Assembly: GCF_009910365.1 (NCBI RefSeq)
Contig: NZ_CP036423.1
Span: 2,108,001 to 2,172,000, forward strand
Length of the DNA: 64,000 nt
Source of the DNA: Aequoribacter fuscus
GTDB taxonomy: Bacteria; Pseudomonadota; Gammaproteobacteria; Pseudomonadales; Halieaceae
Direction: 5' to 3'
A program made the translations under genes and the position numbers. Within the stretch, counting starts at the first letter, position 1. Every line of letters begins with the position of its first letter. This document shows positions 9,569-17,398 of the stretch, one piece after another. The notes under the pieces were generated by a model, which was not told where the DNA came from, did not search any database, and worked only from the letters and a program-made list of their open reading frames with translations.

Positions 9569-11927
9569 TGGTCACCTCGCTATCGGCAGGTAATGTTATT
9601 GGAATAACGAGTGAATTGACGCTCTCGTCGTAAGTGACATCAGCCGCCTTTTGATCATTGACGACGACGCCCTGTGGTGACGAGCGCCACCCGTGTACAA
9701 CCAATCGAATGCTGCGCCGTTCAGGGCGCCCCGCGTAGTCACTGCCCGTATTCTCAAGGCGGAATGTGAGTCCGCGGTTGTCCCAACTCGCATTAAACGC
9801 GCTGATCTCGTAGGTGCCACTGCGTAAACTGGAGGCAGAATAACCGTCGTCGTCAAACAGTTCCGATTGGGCTTCCGAGACGCTTGCGTGATGATAGTAG
9901 TGGAGCTCTACATTCGTACTATCGTAGTGAGAAGTCGATTGGGGTGCCTCGACGAACATGGGAACAAACGCTCCCGCTCTCACGTAGACAGGAATAGGCG
10001 TGGCTTTAAGATCTTGCTCAATTTGGTGCGAGCTAAGCAGCCCCCCCGTCCAAAAATCAAACCACTGGCTGTCGCGAGGCAAACTGACCTCCACAGAGTC
10101 TTGATTCGGTTCAATAACAGGTTGTACGAATAAAGCATCGCCAAAGAAATAGCGACCGTCGTCGACGAAGGCCTGCTCAGAGGTGTCGTAGTAGGCTCTC
10201 GGTCGCAAAATTGGGGTGCCTTGTGTGGCGTTTTCGTGCGCTAGAGAATACAAGTACGGTAACAGCCGATACCGCAGTTTGATCAAATCGCGTGCCTTAT
10301 CCACAGTGTCTTGATCATGGAAGACAGGCTCTGAAGGAATATGATCTTGGGCATGTGGCCGAAACACGGGTGAAAAGACCCCCATCGCCAACCACCGGTA
10401 ATACAGCTCTGGATCAAAGGTCTCACCACCGGCAAAGCCTCCGAGGTCGGAGTGGATATAGGCAAGACCCATCGCGCTCATCTGCAGCGCGAGTTCCACT
10501 TGCCCGCTCAATCCACCCCACGATCGATCAACATCGCCCGTCCATGGAATCATGCCGTAGCGTTGCGAACCCAAAAAGCCCGAACGCATCATTATGAACG
10601 GACGCTGATCCGACCGCGCCGACATGCGCTCATACAATAATTTAGCCCAGTTGTGGCCGTAAGCATTGTGCAGTGAGAGCGCAGAGCCAGCACTGTGTAT
10701 CGTGTCGTTGGGATGTACTTCAGGTTCACCCAAATCCCCCCAAATTCCGGCCACGCCCTGGTCCAACAGTCGCTCATAAATCGACCAAAACCAGTTTCGT
10801 CCCGCTTCGCTAAAAACGTCGATAAGACCCGAGTGTCCAAAATAAAAATCGAAAGTCCTTGGCTCGCCACTCAATGATTTCGCCAGCGCCCCGGCTTTTT
10901 CCGCGTTTGGCCACTCCTTGGCATTGGTGAGCACAAATGGCTCGGTAATCAGTACTGTCTTAACCCCTGAAGCCTCAAAGTTCGCAATCATTGCTTCGGG
11001 CGCAGGCCAAGCAGGCGCATGCCAGTCAAGATTGCCCATGGTGCCTTGAATCGTTTCACCAAACCAATATAGGTCCAGCACAATGGCGTCTAAGGGCACG
11101 CCCATATCTTTGTAGCGCTGAACCACGGCTTCGGCTTCGGCTTGGTTTCGATAGCCAAACCGCGACGCAAAACTTCCCAGAGCCCAGCGCGGCGGCAGGG
11201 GTTGCTTACCCGTAACACTCGCCCACTGCTGGGCCAGCGTAAGCAAAGAATCGTCGGCAACCACCAGGTAGGCGGATCGTCCCGCTGGCGCCTCGAATTG
11301 CAGGATATTTGGTGTCGAATACGCTATGTCCATGACGCCTTTCGCCGGATTATCAAATGCGACTAAATAAGAGCGCTCCGATATGACAGCGGGCATCGAG
11401 TAATACATCTGCTGAGATTCGGTAGTGTAGCCATAGTGTGGTTTGTTCTCGAGCGGTAAACGATGCCCCCGACGATCCATGCCCAGAATACGCTCTCCGC
11501 CACCCCAAAAACGTTCGTTCTCTGGTACTTCAAAGCGAAACCCGAGCATACCCTCGATCGAAAAATACCCAGGCGCTTCCGCAAACAGCAACCCATCGTT
11601 ACGCCAATAAGAAATAGTAAAGGGTGACTTCAAGACCTTAAGTAACAGTTTTGGCAGCTGTATCTCAACGCTACCCTGTCGCTCCGATACGGTCATGTTG
11701 ATGTCAAATGACGCCTCCTCCGGTAGTGCGTAAGAAGGCTGCGCGGGACGAGCGGGATCTCGATACTCCACGCTCACAGCGCCCGAATGTAGGGCCGTGA
11801 CATTTACAACAAATTCGTCCGTTGTAAAAATGATGCTTGCGCCGCTGTCTTCGACGCGGTGCGACAGGTAATCCGCCGCCGGCGCCGGGAGGGCGAGAAC
11901 CAGAAGTAGCCATAGAAATCTCGGCAT
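9555..11927 (-). CDS. GH31 alpha-glucosidase, exported
   Basis: Releases terminal alpha-linked glucose (or xylose) residues by a retaining mechanism. From the ATG at 11927 (AGGAG 7 bases upstream) it has 790 residues and a signal peptide of about 18. A GTG at 11945 is in frame but has no proper ribosome binding site. Family landmarks are the WGGGERILGM N-terminal box, the DLYWFG strand, nucleophile D398 in GIWGDLGEPE, and acid/base D465 in PWTGDV. The family WxDMNE motif reads WGDLGE here, a known variant. It lies directly between the GH97 and GH13 genes with overlaps of a few bases, so it is part of the alpha-glucan operon. Confidence 0.92.
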   Translation of the reverse strand: MPRFLWLLLVLALPAPAADYLSHRVEDSGASIIFTTDEFVVNVTALHSGAVSVEYRDPARPAQPSYALPEEASFDINMTVSERQGSVEIQLPKLLLKVLKSPFTISYWRNDGLLFAEAPGYFSIEGMLGFRFEVPENERFWGGGERILGMDRRGHRLPLENKPHYGYTTESQQMYYSMPAVISERSYLVAFDNPAKGVMDIAYSTPNILQFEAPAGRSAYLVVADDSLLTLAQQWASVTGKQPLPPRWALGSFASRFGYRNQAEAEAVVQRYKDMGVPLDAIVLDLYWFGETIQGTMGNLDWHAPAWPAPEAMIANFEASGVKTVLITEPFVLTNAKEWPNAEKAGALAKSLSGEPRTFDFYFGHSGLIDVFSEAGRNWFWSIYERLLDQGVAGIWGDLGEPEVHPNDTIHSAGSALSLHNAYGHNWAKLLYERMSARSDQRPFIMMRSGFLGSQRYGMIPWTGDVDRSWGGLSGQVELALQMSAMGLAYIHSDLGGFAGGETFDPELYYRWLAMGVFSPVFRPHAQDHIPSEPVFHDQDTVDKARDLIKLRYRLLPYLYSLAHENATQGTPILRPRAYYDTSEQAFVDDGRYFFGDALFVQPVIEPNQDSVEVSLPRDSQWFDFWTGGLLSSHQIEQDLKATPIPVYVRAGAFVPMFVEAPQSTSHYDSTNVELHYYHHASVSEAQSELFDDDGYSASSLRSGTYEISAFNASWDNRGLTFRLENTGSDYAGRPERRSIRLVVHGWRSSPQGVVVNDQKAADVTYDESVNSLVIPITLPADSEVTIEIH

Positions 11928-11941
11928 TGTCAGTCTCCTGC

Positions 11942-13957
11942 TCACTGTGGCGTCAGAATGGCCGCAAAACCACCACTGGCGACCATGTTAATCTCTACAA
12001 TCGAGCCCCGACTTACCGTAAACGATTCTTTGATAAGTTCCGCAGGGTTCGTGCGCCAATCGGTTGCTGCAGCATCTCGATACAGGGTCAGCGTGTATGT
12101 TTGATCATCCAACAAAAAAGACAGAGGGAGTGCCAAAGAGCGGCTATTTTCGTTCGTCATTCCCCCGACAAACCATCGCTGCCCATCGCGCTCTTGGCGC
12201 GCCTGCACGACAAACTCGCCCACCTCTCCGGCTAGCGCAACGCTTTGCTCCCAGTCCGTCACAACCGATTCTATAAACTCTAACGCGACAGGGTGCTGTT
12301 GGTAGTTTTCAGGCAAATCTGCCGCCATCTGAATTGGGCTGTAAATAACCACATAACTTGCTAACTGCTTCGCGACTGTCGTTTGCGGGCGGTTCCAACC
12401 GTCCAGGCCATTAAACGTCATGTCTACTATGCCCGGTGTAAAATCCATCGGGCCGGCCAGTAAACGGGTGAACGCTAGGGTGGGTATATGATTAGGGGGG
12501 TTCGGCGGCGATCCCCAGGCATTGAATTCTTGCCCTCGAGCGCCCTCACGGGAAATCCAATTAGGATAAGTGCGTCGTAGACCAGTATCTTTAACGGGCT
12601 CGTGGGTGTTGATACTTATTTTGTGCTGGGCCGCCAGCCGCACATTGCGCAGATAATGGTTCACCATGTATTGCCCATCGTGCCACTCGTGGCGCTTCAA
12701 ACCTTCTGGCGTGTGGCGCACTATGTCACCCCCATCAGCGACATACCCCGTTTTAACCTGCGCCACACCGACCGATTCATACAAGGCAAAGGCGTCTTCC
12801 ATTTGCGCCTCGTAATTCGTGACGTTGCCGGAGGTTTCGTGGTGACCTATCAAGCGAACGCCATGCTCGCGTGCATAGTCAGTAACCTCCTTTATATCAA
12901 AATCGGGGTAAGTTTCAGTAAATGAGAACACCTCGCCATTGGAAAACCAGTCACCATCCCAGCCGATATTCCATCCTTCGATGAGCACGCCATCAAAACC
13001 GTATGCTTCGGCAAAATCAATGTAGCGTTTTGCCTCAGAGGTCGTAGCACCGTGAGCAGGACCACTGCCCCAAGTATTTTTATTAATGTGCATGCCCCAC
13101 CAAATACCGACGTACTTGCCCGGTTCCACCCATGTCACATCACCCAATTTGTTGGGTTCATTCAAATTTAAACTTAGGAGACTGTTCAACAACCCTTTGG
13201 CAGAGTCAGAGATTTGAATCGTGCGCCACGGGGTACTCAGGGGTAAGAAAGCCTTAACCAACACACCCTCACTCCAAGGCGCCAAATCCGCCTTGAGCAC
13301 GCCTGTTCGCTCCTGCTTGAGTGACATGGCGGCATAATCCACTAAAGCCGCTTCGTGGATACTTAAATGAACACCGTTCGCTTTTCGCAAGGTGACAGGG
13401 GTGTGCACCAATCCCATAGCATCGGCCTTGGTCTGCTGGTACAAATACTCGTAACGGTTCCACTCTCTAGCCGGTATCCACCAAGCGTCCGTGCGATGAG
13501 CATCTGGCAGTACAAACTGAGTCAATTCATCAATCAACGATACGGGCCCGTCGATAAGCTCAGGTACGTGATATCGAAAGCCTAAACCGTCGTTGAATAC
13601 TCGCACCTCAAGGGTGAAGACCTCTTGCCCGTCGCCGTTTAGAAAACTGGCAGTGAGCTGCTGGAAGCGGTTATCAACGTAGCGCTGTTCACCCCAAGGT
13701 TGCTCCCAAGGCTCGTGCTTATGCTGGACCTTAACCTCCCCCAAGGTCAGGCCCTCACCCAAGGTTTCGAGCTCAGCGAAGGTCAAGCCTAAGCGGCTTG
13801 GCGCTATGATCGTCTTCCCATTGAATCTGACTTGGTACGATGCTGCACCTTGAGGTGCCGAGACCTCAAGCTCTATTCGACCATCGGGGGAACTTACCGT
13901 TGCCGCCAGTAGAGCTGGCGCCCAGAGCAAACACAGAACCAGTAAAACCTTTTGCAT
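11942..13957 (-). CDS. GH97 alpha-glucosidase, SusB-like inverting type
   Basis: A periplasmic exo-acting alpha-glucosidase of 671 residues with a signal peptide (about 1-19). The beta-super-sandwich N domain is followed by a TIM barrel containing GHHETSG (E374), NTHEPVKDTG (E453) and SREGARGQEF (E471, E477). Glutamates at these places mark the inverting, SusB-type members, whereas retaining alpha-galactosidase members carry an aspartate nucleophile; I compared with the family from memory. The ATG at 13957 is preferred over a TTG 12 bases upstream because the signal peptide then begins at Met-Gln-Lys. It sits in the alpha-glucan operon between SusA-like GH13 and GH31. Confidence 0.92.
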   Translation of the reverse strand: MQKVLLVLCLLWAPALLAATVSSPDGRIELEVSAPQGAASYQVRFNGKTIIAPSRLGLTFAELETLGEGLTLGEVKVQHKHEPWEQPWGEQRYVDNRFQQLTASFLNGDGQEVFTLEVRVFNDGLGFRYHVPELIDGPVSLIDELTQFVLPDAHRTDAWWIPAREWNRYEYLYQQTKADAMGLVHTPVTLRKANGVHLSIHEAALVDYAAMSLKQERTGVLKADLAPWSEGVLVKAFLPLSTPWRTIQISDSAKGLLNSLLSLNLNEPNKLGDVTWVEPGKYVGIWWGMHINKNTWGSGPAHGATTSEAKRYIDFAEAYGFDGVLIEGWNIGWDGDWFSNGEVFSFTETYPDFDIKEVTDYAREHGVRLIGHHETSGNVTNYEAQMEDAFALYESVGVAQVKTGYVADGGDIVRHTPEGLKRHEWHDGQYMVNHYLRNVRLAAQHKISINTHEPVKDTGLRRTYPNWISREGARGQEFNAWGSPPNPPNHIPTLAFTRLLAGPMDFTPGIVDMTFNGLDGWNRPQTTVAKQLASYVVIYSPIQMAADLPENYQQHPVALEFIESVVTDWEQSVALAGEVGEFVVQARQERDGQRWFVGGMTNENSRSLALPLSFLLDDQTYTLTLYRDAAATDWRTNPAELIKESFTVSRGSIVEINMVASGGFAAILTPQ

Positions 13958-13978
13958 AGTGTGACCCAAATCGTCGTT

Positions 13979-15832
13979 TTAAGGAGTTTGTAAAATCAGT
14001 ACAGACTTAGGGGGGACGGCCACCGCCTTCGAAAAATCGATAGACTCATTGCTTAGGGCGTCGGCCCAAAGGTTGGAATCGCCAGTCAGCTCACTCACCT
14101 CGGCACGCGGCACATTCCTTGGTACATCCAAGTTGTTTACCAACACCAATACCGTACTGCTTTGATAGGTTCGGCGGTAGGCGTACAAGCCTTCAAAGGG
14201 GGCCTTGTGACGAAAATCGCCTTTATGAATGGCAACCTGCTGGCGGCGCCAATTCAGAAGTTCACGCGTCCACTGCTGAAACTCCAGTTGCTCTTCTGAC
14301 AAACCCGCGCCAGTGCGAGCGTTGACTGCATCGCCAGCCCACCCACCGGGAAAATCGCTGCGAATAACGCCATGCGACTCTGTGCCTCGGTTGTGCATGA
14401 GTATTTCAGTGCCATAGAAAATTTGTGGAATTCCGCGCAAGGTCGCGATCATGGCAAGTGCCATTTTCGTCGCAGAGACAGATTCATTCACCTGGCTGAA
14501 CACCCGGCTCATGTCATGATTATCAGGGAAGATCACCAAATCATTTGGATTGGCATACACAAAATCGTTCGCCAGCGTTTGATAAACACGGGTCAAACCT
14601 GTGTTCCAGGCCTCGCTCTCGGCAACGGCTTTCAAAAGTGAGTCGTTAAGAGGGAAGTCCATCATAGCCGGCGAGCTGCCTAGATAGCCATCGCTGTTGT
14701 GCTTCCCATCTTGCCAGTAGGCCACAATCGAAGGGTTCAAAGACCACTCCTCACCTACACTATTGAGATTTGGATATTCCGCCAATAAGGCCGCATTCCA
14801 TTGCGCCATAAACGCCTTGTCAGAGTAAGGATAGGTGTCTACTCGCAATCCACTCAAGCCCAGGGTTTCTATCCACCAAATCGTGTTCTGAATAAGATAG
14901 CGCGCCATGTGAGGGTTACGCTGGTTCAAGTCAGGCATGGCGTCAACAAACCACCCGGACTGAAAGTTCTCTCGATCTGAGGCAATCGAATAAGGGTCTT
15001 GGACAGACTCACGACGATGATTTGTCCGTTGGCGGGAATCTGGATAATTCACCCAATCCTTGAAGGGCAAATCCTGCATCCACCAATGGTAAGAACCGCT
15101 GTGGTTCGGGATGACATCCCAAATAAATTGAATACCCCGGGCTCTGGCTTCGTTCGCTAATGTCATCATCAAAGCCAAATCGCCGTAGCGCGGATCGATG
15201 CGGTAATGATCAGTAATTGCGTAGCCATGGTAGGACTGCTCTGCTTGATCGTTTTCAAGTACTGGGTTCATCCACAGCTGGGTCACCCCCAAGTCCTGTA
15301 GGTAATCTAAATGCTCCCGCACTCCCTGCAAGTCACCACCGTGGCGACCGTAGGGCGCCGAGCGGTCAACCACCTGTTCTTGCATACCTTCAACACGGTC
15401 ATTGCTACTATCGCCATTGGCAAAACGATCAGGGGTCAGCAAATAAATCACGTCACTCGCGTCATACCCCTGCCCTGCACCCAACGCTGGGTCACGAGCC
15501 TTTAGGAGGTAATTTAAGGTGTAGTCTACGGCTCCAGAAAACCTGAGTTCGAGGGTTTGCTCCTTGGCCTCAGGGGCGATTAGCAGATTCACAATCAGGT
15601 AGTTATCGCTGTCGGCAGGCTTTATGTCGACCAACTGCACTGTGTCGTCGGCGACCCCCACTTCAAGTTGGGCGCGCCCAACATTGTCACCGTGGATGAG
15701 TAGCTCTAGCTCCTGATTTGCCATGCCGACCCACCAATTGGGCGGGTCAACGCGAAGTTCAGCAGAGACGTTAGCAGCGAGACACAGCGACACGACGACA
15801 AAACACACATTTTTCAAGTTGATCTTAGCCAT
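13979..15832 (-). CDS. SusA-like GH13 (neopullulanase/cyclomaltodextrinase), exported
   Basis: A periplasmic maltodextrin hydrolase of 617 residues: signal peptide (about 1-24), an N-terminal immunoglobulin-like cyclomaltodextrinase domain (about 25-115), the catalytic barrel, then a C-terminal beta domain. GH13 regions: WDVIPNH at 238-244, nucleophile D332 (GLRVD), acid/base E361 (VGEEW), and FPDNHD. The ATG overlaps the halogenase-like gene's stop by 8 bases (ATGGCTAA), so translation is probably coupled. This architecture is that of SusA of Bacteroides and its proteobacterial counterparts, which cut pullulan, cyclodextrin or short maltodextrins. Confidence 0.92.
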   Translation of the reverse strand: MAKINLKNVCFVVVSLCLAANVSAELRVDPPNWWVGMANQELELLIHGDNVGRAQLEVGVADDTVQLVDIKPADSDNYLIVNLLIAPEAKEQTLELRFSGAVDYTLNYLLKARDPALGAGQGYDASDVIYLLTPDRFANGDSSNDRVEGMQEQVVDRSAPYGRHGGDLQGVREHLDYLQDLGVTQLWMNPVLENDQAEQSYHGYAITDHYRIDPRYGDLALMMTLANEARARGIQFIWDVIPNHSGSYHWWMQDLPFKDWVNYPDSRQRTNHRRESVQDPYSIASDRENFQSGWFVDAMPDLNQRNPHMARYLIQNTIWWIETLGLSGLRVDTYPYSDKAFMAQWNAALLAEYPNLNSVGEEWSLNPSIVAYWQDGKHNSDGYLGSSPAMMDFPLNDSLLKAVAESEAWNTGLTRVYQTLANDFVYANPNDLVIFPDNHDMSRVFSQVNESVSATKMALAMIATLRGIPQIFYGTEILMHNRGTESHGVIRSDFPGGWAGDAVNARTGAGLSEEQLEFQQWTRELLNWRRQQVAIHKGDFRHKAPFEGLYAYRRTYQSSTVLVLVNNLDVPRNVPRAEVSELTGDSNLWADALSNESIDFSKAVAVPPKSVLILQTP

Positions 15833-17330
15833 CAAGTTGCACCCCACATGACAGTAAAAACTCTTCGTGGCGGGCGCAGTTATCGCTCGCGCCAGCCACC
15901 AAACTCTTAAGATCGGCCATCAAACCCGCAAGCTGCTCTCGTGAAATCGAATCTGCGAGGGGATGGTAGTCACTAGGCACCAGCCCTTGCCCAATAAGGA
16001 CTTGTTGCCATGCAATTTCTTGAAAAAGCTCATCGCCTTCTTTAAAAACTTTGCCCGACGTTTTAAAGAGCTCGAGGCGATGTTGCAGTGAATCGGGAAT
16101 ATCCATGTTGCGGCAGTCAATCCAGAACTGACTGTCAGTTCGCGCATTTACCTTGTAATGCATAATAATAAAATCACGAATCTTCTCGAATTCAACCTGA
16201 GACTGCCGATTGAACTCATCTACCTCGGCGGGCTTAATACCGTTATGAGGGAAATGTTGCACCAAGCGGCGCAAACCTGACTGAACAAGATGAATGCTGG
16301 TGGACTCGAGTGGCTCCAAGAAGCCGCTGGCTAAACCAAAAGCAACACAGTTTTTGTGCCACTGTTTTCGTCGGCGCCCCGTCTTAAACGGAATACTGCG
16401 CGGTTCAGCAAGGGGCGCGCCCTCGACATGTTGTAGCAGAGTGCGTGCGGCCTCGTCGTCGGACATGTAGGCGCTGCAATACACATGGCCATTGCCGGTG
16501 CGATGTTGCAGAGGAATATTCCACTGCCACCCCGCAGTGTGGGCGATAGAACGCGTATACGGTTTGATGGTTCCGTTAGACTCCGTTGGTACTGCCAAGG
16601 CCCGATCGCACGGTAACCAGTGACTCCAATCTTCGTAACCCGTTTCTAACACTTGCTCAATCAGCAGACCTCTAAAACCCGAACAATCTATGAACAAATC
16701 GCCTTCGATTAACTGCCCCGATTCCAGTTCAACAGATTCGATGAACCCAGTCTCGGAGTGTTGGTGAGCCCGCTTGATCATCCCTTCTACTCGAGTCACA
16801 CCACTGTGCTCGCAGTAGTTCCGAAGATACTGAGCGTACAAGCCAGCATCAAAGTGATACGCGTAGCTTATGCCGGGTAATTGGGTGCCCGGAATGTGAT
16901 TCAGTTTTGCGAACTTATTTTTCCTGGCCGTCTGATAGTTCAAACTGAAGTCCCAGTAGTCAGATTCAATGCCCTCCTGCTGACTACGAAGCCAAAAATG
17001 ATGAAAACCACAAAAGGCAAAATCTTTACCGATATTGCCAAAGGCGTGCATATAGCTGTCGCCTGCATTGCCCCAATTTTCGAACTGAATTCCGAGCTTA
17101 ATACTCCCTTGAGTGGCTCGAAGAAACTCCGCTTCGTCAAAGCCCAAGGCATTGTTGAAATTGATGATCGGAGGTATTGTCGCCTCACCCACACCAACAA
17201 TACCAATTTCGTCAGACTCCACCAGGGTGATCGAAATTACCTTCCCCAGTGTCCGCGCAAACAAAGCTGCTGCGTTCCACCCTGCGGTACCGCCGCCAAC
17301 AATAACAACGCGTTTAATCGCATCGGTCAT
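15825..17330 (-). CDS. Flavin-dependent tryptophan-halogenase-like protein
   Basis: 501 residues of the FAD-dependent halogenase superfamily. Seen: the Rossmann GGGTAGW at 12-18, VGEATIP at 46-52, a lysine at 78 in GSIKLGIQFENW at the place of the hypohalite-binding lysine, WQWNIP at 268-273 matching the WxWxIP halogenase motif, and EPLEST at 339-344 with the conserved glutamate. So the catalytic signature looks complete. It is the first enzyme gene after the TonB-dependent receptor and overlaps the SusA-like gene. Such halogenase-like genes often accompany sugar TonB receptors in Caulobacter, xanthomonads and alteromonads, where their substrate is unknown; a role in halogenating tryptophan here is not implied. 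No signal peptide, so cytosolic. Confidence 0.88.
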   Translation of the reverse strand: MTDAIKRVVIVGGGTAGWNAAALFARTLGKVISITLVESDEIGIVGVGEATIPPIINFNNALGFDEAEFLRATQGSIKLGIQFENWGNAGDSYMHAFGNIGKDFAFCGFHHFWLRSQQEGIESDYWDFSLNYQTARKNKFAKLNHIPGTQLPGISYAYHFDAGLYAQYLRNYCEHSGVTRVEGMIKRAHQHSETGFIESVELESGQLIEGDLFIDCSGFRGLLIEQVLETGYEDWSHWLPCDRALAVPTESNGTIKPYTRSIAHTAGWQWNIPLQHRTGNGHVYCSAYMSDDEAARTLLQHVEGAPLAEPRSIPFKTGRRRKQWHKNCVAFGLASGFLEPLESTSIHLVQSGLRRLVQHFPHNGIKPAEVDEFNRQSQVEFEKIRDFIIMHYKVNARTDSQFWIDCRNMDIPDSLQHRLELFKTSGKVFKEGDELFQEIAWQQVLIGQGLVPSDYHPLADSISREQLAGLMADLKSLVAGASDNCARHEEFLLSCGVQLDG

Positions 17331-17342
17331 AGAAGCCCCTCC

Positions 17343-17379
17343 AAAAAAAAAACCCCTGCCGAGTTGTGCAACAGGGGTT
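17343..17379 (-). terminator. Rho-independent terminator after the TonB receptor gene
   Basis: On the minus strand AACCCCTG pairs with CAGGGGTT (17372-17379 with 17351-17358), followed by an unbroken run of T from 17350 down to 17343. It stands between the receptor stop (17399) and the halogenase-like start (17330), so most transcripts should stop after the receptor and only read-through would reach the enzyme genes. Confidence 0.9.
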
Positions 17380-17398
17380 TCGAGTTTAGCCGCTTATC

